This document shows positions 7,543 to 16,329 of a DNA stretch of 64,000 nt, in pieces (position 1 is the stretch's first letter; each line of letters begins with the position of its first letter). Both the position numbers and the translations under genes were made by a program. A model generated the notes under the pieces. The model saw only the letters and a program-made list of their open reading frames with translations, did no database searches and was not told the origin of the DNA. The DNA lies in the NCBI GenBank assembly GCA_035570235.1, contig DATMML010000123.1, forward strand, positions 1 to 64,000, in the 5' to 3' direction. The DNA is from Vicinamibacteria bacterium. GTDB taxonomy: Bacteria > Acidobacteriota > Vicinamibacteria > Fen-336.

Positions 7543-9111
7543 TCAAACCTCGAGGGCGGGGAGGGCCAAGCGGAAGACTGCCCCGCCCCCCTCCCGGGGC
7601 AGCACCGTGAGCTGACCCTGGTGCTGCCGGACGATGGAATGGCAGATCGAGAGCCCGAGGCCGGTCGAGTCCTTGGTGGAATAGAACGGCTCGAAGATGC
7701 GCTGGCGGTCGGCGGGAGGCACCCCGGGCCCCCGGTCCGCGATCTCGGCCAGCGCCTGCGCCCCTTCACGGCGGGAGCGCAGGCTCACCTCGCCCCCCCG
7801 GGGCTGGGCCTCGCAGGCATTGATCACGAGGTTGACCGCCACCTGGCCCAGCATGACCGGACTGGCGCGAACCAGAAGAGGACCCGGGAGGAGCTCGAGG
7901 CCAAAGCGGATCTGCCCGAACTCCGGCCGCGAGCTCACGAACTCCTCGCTCTCCTTGAGCACCTGGTTGAGGTCCACCGGTATCTGGGGAGCGGTGGCGG
8001 GATCGGCGTGGGCCAGGACCTGGCGGACGACGGCCGCGATCCGCTCCAGTCCCTCCCGCACCCGGCTCAGGTGCCGCTCCGCGCCCGCCCCGTCCCCCCG
8101 CGAGAGTTCCTCCCGGGCGAGGCTCAGGTAGTTGCCCATCCCCTCGAGGGGGTTGTTGATCTCATGGGCGATCCCCGCCGCCAGCCGGCCCACGGTCGTG
8201 AGCCGCTCGGCGTGGAAGAGCTGCCGCTCGAGCTCACGCACCCGTGCCTCCTCCCGGGCCGCCCCCTCCAGCCGCTCCCGCCGGCGGGCCTCCTGGACCG
8301 CGAAGCCCCCGAGCAGGAAGGCGAGGCCCATCACGACCAGGTTCAGGACCAAGGTGGTGCGGTAGCGCGCGGCCACGGGCTCCACCAGCGAAGCGGCCAG
8401 GCCCTGGGGCTGCGCGCAGGCGAGAGTCCAAGGCGAGGGCGCGGACCAGCCCTCCCCGGCCACCACGCCCTCCGCGATGAGGTCTCCGCTCCGGGCGGGG
8501 GCCGAGCCCAGTCCGGGGGAGCGGGCGAGGAGCGTGCCCGCCCCGTCGCGCAGGCGGCAGGCGGGGGCATCCGCGGGCCTGTCCTCCCCGCTGGGGAGGA
8601 GGGCGGAAGGAGCGATCTCGGCCTCGAGCCCGGAGAGCCGGGTGGTGAGCCGGGGCCGGCGCGGGTCGAGGGCCGCCCCCTCCTCGCCCGTGGGGCTCGC
8701 GGAGACCCAGAGCACCGGCACTCCCCCCCGCCGTCCCGTCTGCACGAGCGGCTCCCCGCGCGGGGAGCGAACGACGAGGCGGATGACCTCGGGATGACCG
8801 CGCAGGAAGAGGAGGAGGGCGCTTTCTGCCCCCGCCCGGCGCCAGGGTCCGTCGCCCGAGCCGGGCGCGCGGTCGAGGCTGGCGATGGGTTCGGAGCTGG
8901 CCAAGAAGCCCAGATCGGCCCGCGTGGCGGAGAGCCGCCCGTCCAGAGCCCGGGCCCGGGCCGCGGTCTCGGCCGAGAAGACCCGGCCCGCCTCCTCCGC
9001 CGCCACCCGGCGCGCGGCCGCGATCTGCCAGGCGCCGGCGAGGTTGACGGCGGCCACGGCGGCGAGAGAGAGGACGGTGAGCCATCCCGCCCGGGCCGGC
9101 AGGGTCGTCAT
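7543..9111 (-). CDS. Membrane sensor histidine kinase
   Basis: 522 aa. TM helix at about 9-30, a periplasmic sensing region at about 31-252 with no domain I recognise, TM helix at about 253-271, then a short linker coil. HisKA has the H-box GRLAAGIAHEINNPLEGM with phosphoacceptor H316. HATPase_c has the N-box VNLVINACEAQ and G-boxes DRGPGVPP and STGLGLSI. It autophosphorylates and passes phosphate to the response regulator whose gene starts 1 nt after its stop. The NtrB-like kinase with an NtrC-like regulator is a standard pairing. The extracytoplasmic sensor inside a block of exported proteins suggests it senses an envelope or external signal; the ligand is unknown. Confidence 0.94.
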   Translation of the reverse strand: MTTLPARAGWLTVLSLAAVAAVNLAGAWQIAAARRVAAEEAGRVFSAETAARARALDGRLSATRADLGFLASSEPIASLDRAPGSGDGPWRRAGAESALLLFLRGHPEVIRLVVRSPRGEPLVQTGRRGGVPVLWVSASPTGEEGAALDPRRPRLTTRLSGLEAEIAPSALLPSGEDRPADAPACRLRDGAGTLLARSPGLGSAPARSGDLIAEGVVAGEGWSAPSPWTLACAQPQGLAASLVEPVAARYRTTLVLNLVVMGLAFLLGGFAVQEARRRERLEGAAREEARVRELERQLFHAERLTTVGRLAAGIAHEINNPLEGMGNYLSLAREELSRGDGAGAERHLSRVREGLERIAAVVRQVLAHADPATAPQIPVDLNQVLKESEEFVSSRPEFGQIRFGLELLPGPLLVRASPVMLGQVAVNLVINACEAQPRGGEVSLRSRREGAQALAEIADRGPGVPPADRQRIFEPFYSTKDSTGLGLSICHSIVRQHQGQLTVLPREGGGAVFRLALPALEV

Positions 9112-9165
9112 GGAAAGAGGACGGGACGGGCGGCGCTCATGGTCGCAAGCCTACCCCATGGGAGA

Positions 9166-10077
9166 TCAATAGGGGCAGCGGCCGTTCCGGTCCTCGCAGA
9201 CTCCCGCGTTGCAGGAAAACCCGGATTGGCAGGGCAGCGCGTTGCCGTCGCAGACCCCCGCTAGGGGAACGCCCGAGGTGGTGGTCCCGCAGGGGTTCCC
9301 GGAGAGGACGTTGGCGTTGCAGAGACACTGCTGACCCGGCTCGCCGGGAAGGCAGGTCCGGGGCGAGCAGGTGATGGTCGCGGAGGTGCTGCTGGTCTTC
9401 GCCACCTTGTTGACGCCCACCAGCACGCCCAGGGCCACCACGTTCGCGCCCAGGACGATGCCCAGGTTGCGCACGAGGTTCCCGCCCTTCTTGGCCTTGC
9501 CCGCGGCCCCGGGGTGCGCCTCCGCGGGGGCGGGCTCGGCCACCCTCTCCAGCTTGACCTCGCCGGAGAGGCGGGTCAGGGGCCGCACCCCGCTCGGCAG
9601 CGCGAACCCCTCCGCCAGCGGCTCCCCCCCCGCCCCCTCCTTCCAGACCACGAGGCCCTTCAGGAACTGTTTGCGCAGGCCCAGGTTCCATTCGTGGCCG
9701 CCGGAGTCGGTGAAGGTCACCGCGTCCTGCGAGACCTGGGCCTCCGGGATCTGGTACCGCTTGCGCAGCGCGGGGCAGCCGGAACCGGGGGTGCTGGGCA
9801 CGTCGATGGCGAGCGACCCGCTCACCTTGCCCGCGTCCCGCGAGAGCTCCAGCGTCACCGCGGTGCCCGCGGTCCCATCGTAGGCGCAGGCCGAGGACGG
9901 CCACTCGTTGGTGAAGGTGCCGGTGCCCGTCCAGTTGCCGGTCAGATCCGTGGGGGCCGGAGCGGGAGCGGGCTCCTGGGCGGCGGCGGCCGCCGCGGCC
10001 AGAAACGCGAACGCGGCCAGGGCGGGCCGCGGCGGCCGGCGCGAGTCAGGCAGGGTCTTTCCAGGGGCGGGATGCAT
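9166..10077 (-). CDS. Secreted protein with Cys-rich C-terminus, function unknown
   Basis: 303 aa. After a basic N-terminus there is an Ala-rich hydrophobic stretch (about residues 18-34) ending AAAAQE, a signal peptide. Residues about 42-175 look like a beta-rich domain (LTGNWTGTGTF, a lipocalin-like opening). A second hydrophobic segment at about 205-225 (NLGIVLGANVVALGVLVGVNKV) could anchor it in a membrane. After this come about 70 residues with ten Cys (CSPRTCLPGEPGQQCLC, CDGNALPCQSGFSC), likely disulfide-bonded outside the cell. It lies between the C-N hydrolase and the histidine kinase on the same strand. I do not recognise the family. Confidence 0.75.
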   Translation of the reverse strand: MHPAPGKTLPDSRRPPRPALAAFAFLAAAAAAAQEPAPAPAPTDLTGNWTGTGTFTNEWPSSACAYDGTAGTAVTLELSRDAGKVSGSLAIDVPSTPGSGCPALRKRYQIPEAQVSQDAVTFTDSGGHEWNLGLRKQFLKGLVVWKEGAGGEPLAEGFALPSGVRPLTRLSGEVKLERVAEPAPAEAHPGAAGKAKKGGNLVRNLGIVLGANVVALGVLVGVNKVAKTSSTSATITCSPRTCLPGEPGQQCLCNANVLSGNPCGTTTSGVPLAGVCDGNALPCQSGFSCNAGVCEDRNGRCPY

Positions 10078-10101
10078 GCCGGGCGTGGACGAGGCACGAT
10101 G

Positions 10102-11103
10102 CTACCATGGGCCGGCCTTCTTGGCGGCATCGATCCTCTCGTTGTTTCCCTCGTAGGAGAGCGGTCCAGGCATACCTTCCGGCGGGTAGAGGTGCCGCCG
10201 GTAGACGGGATAGGCCTCCGTCCGCAGGTGGGCGAGCATGTGGTGGCCGCGCCGAGTGGCCCGCTCGTGCCGCAGCGCGGAGATGTCGATGGGCGCCACC
10301 ACGATCCGCTCGCCGGGGCCGGGAGAGGCCTGGGCGAGCAGGCGGCCGTCGAAGTCGACGATCTGGCTCCCCCCCGGCCAGGAGTAAGGCGGGTAGCGCT
10401 TGAGGCTCGCCCCCTGGTTAGCGGCCACCACGTAGGCCATGTTCTCGAGGGCCCGGCAGCGGTTAACGATCGTCCACCAGTCCATGGGGTCGGTGGCCCC
10501 CCAGGGATCCATGTAGGCGGAGACGCGCAGGAGCACCTCCGCCCCGTTGGCGGCGAGCTGGCGGATCGCCTCCGGGAAGATCCAGTCGTAGCAGATGGCG
10601 CAGCCGATGCGGCCCAGCGGCGTCTCCGCCACCGGGAAGAGGGGCTCCGGAAAGTCGGGCACGTCGTGGGGGCTCGCGTGGACCTCGTAGGGGATCCAGG
10701 GGTTCACCTTGCGGTACTTGTAGAGGATCCCTTCCGGCCCGATGAGGCAGGTGGTGTTGAAGACCAGGTCCGGCCAGCGCGGGTCGGCTTCGATCATGGA
10801 GCCGCTCTGAACGTAGATCCCATACTCGCGCGCCTTCCCGTGGAGCCGCTCCGTGTGCTCGTTCGGCACCCGCACGGCCAGCTTCTCGATCAGCTCCCGG
10901 AGGGTGGGATAGACGGGGGCGGCGTGGGCGAACTCCGGGAACACCACCAGCCGCACGGGCAGGAAGGGCGCGCTCCCCGCCACCGCGGAGTCGATCATGG
11001 AGAGCATGCGGTCGGTGTTGGCCTTCATCTCGAGCCGGCCGATGGGATTCGGGAGGTCGGTCTGGCAGGCGGCGGCCGCGTAGCGAATGAGCTCCATGTT
11101 CAC
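10102..11103 (-). CDS. Carbon-nitrogen hydrolase (nitrilase/amidase superfamily)
   Basis: 333 aa. The Glu-Lys-Cys triad of the superfamily is visible: E57 in VFPEF, K132 in YKYRKVNP, and nucleophile C171 in CAICYDWIFPE. A conserved structural Glu lies in RALENMAYV. These cytoplasmic enzymes hydrolyse amides or nitriles; the aliphatic amidase/N-carbamoyl amide hydrolase types look closest, but the substrate cannot be told from sequence. There is no signal peptide. The start is GTG 11103, with GTGA overlapping the stop of the 1159-aa TPR/FG-GAP gene; ATG 11097 is an alternative. Its presence as the only soluble metabolic enzyme in the exported TPR/CRTAC1 block is unexplained. Confidence 0.88.
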   Translation of the reverse strand: MNMELIRYAAAACQTDLPNPIGRLEMKANTDRMLSMIDSAVAGSAPFLPVRLVVFPEFAHAAPVYPTLRELIEKLAVRVPNEHTERLHGKAREYGIYVQSGSMIEADPRWPDLVFNTTCLIGPEGILYKYRKVNPWIPYEVHASPHDVPDFPEPLFPVAETPLGRIGCAICYDWIFPEAIRQLAANGAEVLLRVSAYMDPWGATDPMDWWTIVNRCRALENMAYVVAANQGASLKRYPPYSWPGGSQIVDFDGRLLAQASPGPGERIVVAPIDISALRHERATRRGHHMLAHLRTEAYPVYRRHLYPPEGMPGPLSYEGNNERIDAAKKAGPW

Positions 11104-14100
11104 TTCTCCTGCGCGGCGGAGGCCAGCTCGAGGGGCACGAGGGGCCGCGCCACCACCCGCGTGTTGAAGGTCTCCGCGCGCTCCGCCTGCCGGCGCACAC
11201 GGGCGGGGGCCTCGGACGGCGGGTAGGGGTAGCTCTTCATGCCGTGGAAGGGCAGGGGCAGGACCACGTCCGGGCTCGCGGAGTTGATGTCCATCTCCTT
11301 GCTGAAGCCGTCGCCGTGGAGGAGGAAGGTGCGGGTCCAGCCCGCGGGCAGGGGGGGCAGGGCCCGGGCGTCGAAGGAGAGCGCGATCTCGTCCCCCGGT
11401 CGCGCGACCACGAAGAGGTCGTCGGAGGCGGCCAGGAGCTCCCGCACGTCACCCTCCCGGGTGTAGCGGCCGGGCATGACCTTCCAGGGCGAGGAAGCAA
11501 AGACGCGCGTGTAGTCGTAGATGAAGGGCTGATGGCCGTCGGGCGAGACCTCCGCCGAGTAGCCGCGCGCGCGCAGCTCGGCCCGCACAGGCTCGAGGGG
11601 GGTGGGGGCCAGAGGCACGTCCGGCGCGGGGGTGCCCAGGAGCACTTGGTCCCAGTAGACGCGCATGTTGGTGAGGATGCGGAGCCGGCGCGACGGGCCC
11701 CTCCACTTTCCCTTGAGGTCCACCACCATCGTCTGCGGCCGGCCCACGGGGATCCCGAGGTCCTCGATCACGGTCTGCCATGCCCCCTCCGCGTCCTGGA
11801 CCTGGAGGGAGGGCGGCCGCAGGCTCAGGCCCGCCTGGTGGGCGGCCAGGTTGTCGCTCGAAAAGGCGTAGTCCGTCCAGCCCGTGAGGAGCAGCGCGGT
11901 CGCGGAGGGGGGCAGGCCGGCGAGGTCCAGAACGAGGCCGTGCTCCTCGGCGTAGCCGCGGATGGGAAGGAGGGCGAACGCGTCGGGGTACGTGCGGTCC
12001 AGGCGGGCGATGCGCGCGCGCACGTCGTGCCCCTGGTCGTCGCTGGCCCCCGGGGGCGGCTCCGGACCGCGAACCGCGAAGAGCCGGAAGGGCTTCGGGG
12101 GGTCAGTCATGCCCTCGTTGGGGAAGACGGACACGTCCGGGGGATGGGCCAAAACCAGGAGCTGCACGTGATCCAGGTACAGCACCTCCTCCAGCTCGTT
12201 GGTGATGCGCAGCTCGTAGCGTCCGTCCTTGGGCCGGAGCTGGTCGCCCCGGATCCGAACGTACTCCTCGGGGTAAGGCCGGTTGCGCTGGCCGGGGGCC
12301 TCCCAGTAGCCCATCTCCCCCCCGCCCAGGAAGTCGGTGACGAACTCGAAGCGCTCGCCGTTCCAGGCGTAGAGGAACGGGCAAGACGAGGGTTTGCGGT
12401 CCAGCTCCTCGATGCTCAAGGCGGTCCGCGCCGCCGCCCCCGGCGGCAGCTCCGTCTGCACGATCCCCGAGGCCCAGATCACGCGCACGGCGTCGGGCCC
12501 CGCCCGCGGGCCCAGCCCGAAGAGGACGTCGGCGGGGGCCACGGCGGGCGTGGCCGCCGAGGTCTCGATCCTCTGCCGGAGGCTGCCCGCCCGCAGCTCG
12601 ACCTTGGCCCCCACCCCCCCCCGGTTGCTCACCCGGCCCGCGAGCCGGACGGGAAGCGAGTGGTTCTTGTTCCCGCCCTCGTTCCGCCAGAGCCGTAGAC
12701 CGCTCTCGGGGGTGGCCACCACCACATCCTCGTCGCCGTCGGCGTCCAGGTCGGCGAGGGCGAGCGCGGCCCCCTCCGTCAAGGCCCCCCCCTCCGGGAA
12801 GGCGCGCGCGCTGACGTCCGTGAAGGCCCCCCCCGTGTTGCGGAAGAGACGGAGCCCGCGGGGGGTGGCCACCAGCAGGTCCAGCAGGCCGTCGTTGTCG
12901 TAGTCCACGAATTGGGCGGCCATGGCCCCCGCCGTCTCCGGGGGCGCGGGCTTCAGGGTGAAGCCCGCGCGGCCGTCGCTCAGGGCGAGAAGGCCGGGGC
13001 CGGAAGCGGTCCCGAAGAAGAAATCGGTGAAGCCGTCCTTGTTGACATCGGCCGCGGCCACGCTCCGGAAGGGGCCGTCGCCGGTCTTGAGCCCCACCTC
13101 CGCGGCCACATCCTGGAAGGAGCCGTCGCGCAGGTTCTTGAACAGGCGGGGGGGGGCATCCTCGTAAAGGAACAGGAGATCGACGTCCCGATGGTTGTCG
13201 AAGTCGGTGGGTACGATGGCGATGGCGTGTCCCACCGCACCCACCCGGGCCGCGTCCGTGATGTCGGTGAAGGTGCCGTTCCCGTTGTTCCGGAAGAGGC
13301 GGTTGGGCGCGGGCGCGAAGTCCTTCGGGAAGACGAGCGCGCGCTCGCCTTGGCCCCGGGCGGTGGCGGCGAGGTCGGCCAGCCCGGCCACGACGATGTC
13401 CAGGTCGCCGTCGTGGTCCACGTCAACGAAGGCGGCGCTCACGCTCAGATAAGGATAGGCGGGGATCCCGGCCTTGACGGTCTGGTCGGAGAAGCGGCCC
13501 GCGCCGTCGTTGTGATAGAGGGCGAGGCGCCCGGGGCGCAGCACGAGGAGATCGACCCGGCCGTCGTTGTCGTAATCCCCCGCCACCGCTCCCAGAGCAG
13601 GTCCCGCCTCGAGGCCGGAGGCGGCGGTCACGTCCCGGAACCGTCCCCCCTCGTTATGCAACAGCCGCAATCCGGAGGGCCCGGCCACGACCAGATCCAG
13701 GGCCCCGTCGCCGTCGTAGTCGAAGAGGGTGATCGAGGCCCGCGTTCCCCCGCTCGCGGCGGCCAGCGCCTCTTGCCCGCGGACGCTCCGGCCCAGGGCC
13801 AGGGCGGGAGGGGCACCGGCGGGAAGGGCGGGCAGGCCCCCCGCGGTGGCGTCGACAAACGCGACCTCCGGCGGCCGCGCGTCCACGAGGTCGGCTTCGG
13901 CGCCCGTGGAAGCGATGGCCTCCGCATACCGCCCCTGCTCCAGATAGCTCTGTCCGAACGAGGTGTGGGCGGGATTCTCGCGCAGCTCCTGGAAGCGGGC
14001 GGTGGCGCGGGCCCCCTCCTCCCGGCGGCCCGCCCGGGTCAGGGCCACGCCCAGGTTGTACTGGGCGCTCGCGTTGTAGGGCTCCACCGCGGTGGCGGCC

Positions 14101-14579
14101 CGGAAGCAGGCGATGGCTTCGTCGTACCGCCGCTGCTGCAGGTAAACCTGGCCCAAGGTCAGGTTGGCGCCCACGTCCTGGGGATCCACGGCCAGGACCC
14201 GCAGGAGGCTGGACACCGCGTCCTCCGCACGGTTCTCCATGCGCGCGATGAGGCCCAGGATGTAGGGGGGCTGGAGGGCGGCCGGCTGGTCCGCCGCCGC
14301 TTCCTCCGCGGCCGCCCGCGCGCCCGGGAGATCGGGGACGTAGAAGAGGGCGATGGCCAGGTTGATTCGGGCGAGGCCGAGCTTGGGATCGAGGGCGAGC
14401 GATCGCCGGAAGGCCGCGGCCGCCTCCGCAGGGCGGAACTGCTCGAGGAGGGCCACGCCCAGGTTGCTCGCGCGGTAAGCGGCTTCCCGGTCCGGGGGGG
14501 GCGTGGGATCGGCCGCGCCCAGGGGGATAAGGGGCGCGGCCGAGGCAAGAAGCAGCAGCGTCCATCGCTTCAGGGTCAT
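11100..14579 (-). CDS. TPR + FG-GAP + ASPIC/UnbV fusion protein with extra C-terminal domain
   Basis: 1159 aa, exported (signal peptide in residues 1-22). Order: TPRs at about 35-210 (AAYRASNLGVALLEQFRPAEA onward); FG-GAP/VCBS repeats with D-x-D-x-D-G loops at about 255-630; ASPIC/UnbV at about 640-710 (VRLAGRVSNRGGVGAK); then about 430 residues beginning SCPFLYAWNGERFEFVTDFL, a segment seen C-terminal to other TPR/ASPIC proteins whose role is unknown to me. It joins in one chain the two parts that are separate, overlapping genes elsewhere in this block, good evidence that the TPR and CRTAC1 products act together. It is 31 nt downstream of another CRTAC1 gene and overlaps the C-N hydrolase gene by 4 nt. 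Confidence 0.9.
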   Translation of the reverse strand: MTLKRWTLLLLASAAPLIPLGAADPTPPPDREAAYRASNLGVALLEQFRPAEAAAAFRRSLALDPKLGLARINLAIALFYVPDLPGARAAAEEAAADQPAALQPPYILGLIARMENRAEDAVSSLLRVLAVDPQDVGANLTLGQVYLQQRRYDEAIACFRAATAVEPYNASAQYNLGVALTRAGRREEGARATARFQELRENPAHTSFGQSYLEQGRYAEAIASTGAEADLVDARPPEVAFVDATAGGLPALPAGAPPALALGRSVRGQEALAAASGGTRASITLFDYDGDGALDLVVAGPSGLRLLHNEGGRFRDVTAASGLEAGPALGAVAGDYDNDGRVDLLVLRPGRLALYHNDGAGRFSDQTVKAGIPAYPYLSVSAAFVDVDHDGDLDIVVAGLADLAATARGQGERALVFPKDFAPAPNRLFRNNGNGTFTDITDAARVGAVGHAIAIVPTDFDNHRDVDLLFLYEDAPPRLFKNLRDGSFQDVAAEVGLKTGDGPFRSVAAADVNKDGFTDFFFGTASGPGLLALSDGRAGFTLKPAPPETAGAMAAQFVDYDNDGLLDLLVATPRGLRLFRNTGGAFTDVSARAFPEGGALTEGAALALADLDADGDEDVVVATPESGLRLWRNEGGNKNHSLPVRLAGRVSNRGGVGAKVELRAGSLRQRIETSAATPAVAPADVLFGLGPRAGPDAVRVIWASGIVQTELPPGAAARTALSIEELDRKPSSCPFLYAWNGERFEFVTDFLGGGEMGYWEAPGQRNRPYPEEYVRIRGDQLRPKDGRYELRITNELEEVLYLDHVQLLVLAHPPDVSVFPNEGMTDPPKPFRLFAVRGPEPPPGASDDQGHDVRARIARLDRTYPDAFALLPIRGYAEEHGLVLDLAGLPPSATALLLTGWTDYAFSSDNLAAHQAGLSLRPPSLQVQDAEGAWQTVIEDLGIPVGRPQTMVVDLKGKWRGPSRRLRILTNMRVYWDQVLLGTPAPDVPLAPTPLEPVRAELRARGYSAEVSPDGHQPFIYDYTRVFASSPWKVMPGRYTREGDVRELLAASDDLFVVARPGDEIALSFDARALPPLPAGWTRTFLLHGDGFSKEMDINSASPDVVLPLPFHGMKSYPYPPSEAPARVRRQAERAETFNTRVVARPLVPLELASAAQEK

Positions 14580-14610
14580 AGCCCGATTTTCGTGGAGAAC
14601 GGCCGGGGGC

Positions 14611-16329
14611 TCAAGGCTTGGCGGCTGGACGCTTTCCGGCCAGGGGCGAGGCCGAGGCCAGCCCCTTGCCTTCTTGCACCGTCACCGTCTGGTTGGCGGC
14701 CACGGGCCCCAGTCGATCCACCTGGCCGCTCGGCCAGACCACCTCCACGTTGTCCGCTTTGGCCAGGTCGCCCAAGCCGAAGGTGAGGGTGAGCTCGCTC
14801 TGGGAGCAGTAGCTGGAGCCCGTGTGCACGAGCCGCCAGGGGTGGGCGCCGCCGGCCAGGGTGAGGGTCACCTTGGCCCCGATGCCGTCCCGGTTGGACT
14901 TGGTCCCCACCGTCCTCACCCGCAAGACGTTGTTCCGGTTGCCCCCGTCATTGCGCAGGAGGTAGGGAGGGCCGTTGTTGGTTGAGATCAGCACGTCCAG
15001 GTCGCCGTCGTGGTCGATGTCCGCGTAGGCGGCCCCGCGGCCCACGATGGGCCGGGACAGGGCCGGGCCCAGCTTCGGCGCCACCTCCTCGAAGCGTCGC
15101 TCGCCCAGGTTGCGGAAGAGGTGGGGGGCCTGGGCGTAGGTGACCTTGGGCTGGACCACGTTGATGTCGTCGGCCACGTGGCCGTTGGCGGCGAAGATGT
15201 CGAGCCGCCCGTCCAGGTCGTAATCGAAGAAGAAAGCGCCGAAGCTCAGGGTCAGGAGGGAGGCCCGGCCCACGGTGGAGGTGGGGGCCTCGTCGATGAA
15301 GAGCCCGTTCCCCTCGTTGTGGTAGAGACCCATCATCTCGTTGGAGAAGTTGCCGATCACGAGGCTGGGGCGGCCGCTGCCCGAATAGTCGGCGGCATCC
15401 ACGCCCATCCCCGCGCGGGCCACGCCCGTCTCGCCGAAGGCCACTCCCGCCGCCACCGCCACGTCCGTGAAGGTGCCGTTGCCGTTGTTCCGATAGAGCT
15501 TGTTGGGCTGGGTGTCGTTGGCCACGAACACGTCGGGCCAGCCGTCGCCGTCTACGTCGAGCAGCGTCAGCCCCAACGACTTTGCCGACGGTTGCAGGAG
15601 CCCGGCCTTGGCGGTGACGTCCTCGAAGGTGCCGTCTCCCCGGTTGCGGTAGAGGGTCACGCTTTGTCCCTTGTACGACTCCGGCGTGCAGTAGGACTTG
15701 GTCTTGCCGTCGAGGGTGCAGAAGAGGTCTTTTTCGATCGACCAGTCGACATAGTTGGCGACGAGGAGGTCCAGCCAGCCGTCCCGGTCATAGTCGAAGA
15801 ACATGGCGCTCGTGGAGAAGCCGCCGTTCGCCACCCCCGCCTTGGCCGTGACCTCGGTGAAGGTGCCGTTCCCGTTGTTCCGGAAGAGGCGGTTGCCGCC
15901 GAGGCCGGTCACGTAGAGGTCTGGCCAGCCGTCGTTGTCGTAGTCGGCGGCGGTCGCCCCCATGCCGTACATCTCGACCGCGAGGCCGGCCGCCTTCGTC
16001 ACGTCGGTGAAGGTCCCGTCATGGTTGTTGCGGTATAGGGCGGGATAGGAGGCGGGCCCGGGGTGGCCGGGCCAGTTCTTGGAATTCACGAGGAAGATGT
16101 CTGGCCAGCCGTCGTTGTCGTAGTCGAAGAAGAGGCAGCCCGCGCCCATGGTCTCGGGCAGGTACTTCTTGCCGAAGGCGCCGCTGTTGTGCTTGAAGGT
16201 GATCTTGGCGGCCCCGGTAACGTCCGTGAACTGCAGGGGGGGAATCTGGGCCGAGGAGCGGCCGTCGCGGAGCGCGAGCGCGGCCGCGAGGACACCCAGG
16301 CCGAGGATGAGGCGCCGGGTGGCCCTCAC
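14611..16329 (-). CDS. Secreted CRTAC1 family protein (FG-GAP/VCBS + ASPIC/UnbV)
   Basis: 572 aa from GTG 16329. The open frame runs further upstream, but those codons are antisense to the cytochrome gene. The chosen GTG forms a GTGA overlap with the cytochrome stop and opens a proper signal peptide (LILGLGVLAAALAL, cut near SSAQ). The mature protein starts with FTDVTGAAKITFKHNSG, the usual CRTAC1 opening, followed by many DYDNDGWPD loops. The ASPIC/UnbV domain lies at about 485-550 (RVRTVGTKSNRDGIGAK, then EVVWPSGQ). Direct translational coupling to a multiheme cytochrome suggests a shared place in the cell envelope. Confidence 0.9.
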   Translation of the reverse strand: MRATRRLILGLGVLAAALALRDGRSSAQIPPLQFTDVTGAAKITFKHNSGAFGKKYLPETMGAGCLFFDYDNDGWPDIFLVNSKNWPGHPGPASYPALYRNNHDGTFTDVTKAAGLAVEMYGMGATAADYDNDGWPDLYVTGLGGNRLFRNNGNGTFTEVTAKAGVANGGFSTSAMFFDYDRDGWLDLLVANYVDWSIEKDLFCTLDGKTKSYCTPESYKGQSVTLYRNRGDGTFEDVTAKAGLLQPSAKSLGLTLLDVDGDGWPDVFVANDTQPNKLYRNNGNGTFTDVAVAAGVAFGETGVARAGMGVDAADYSGSGRPSLVIGNFSNEMMGLYHNEGNGLFIDEAPTSTVGRASLLTLSFGAFFFDYDLDGRLDIFAANGHVADDINVVQPKVTYAQAPHLFRNLGERRFEEVAPKLGPALSRPIVGRGAAYADIDHDGDLDVLISTNNGPPYLLRNDGGNRNNVLRVRTVGTKSNRDGIGAKVTLTLAGGAHPWRLVHTGSSYCSQSELTLTFGLGDLAKADNVEVVWPSGQVDRLGPVAANQTVTVQEGKGLASASPLAGKRPAAKP

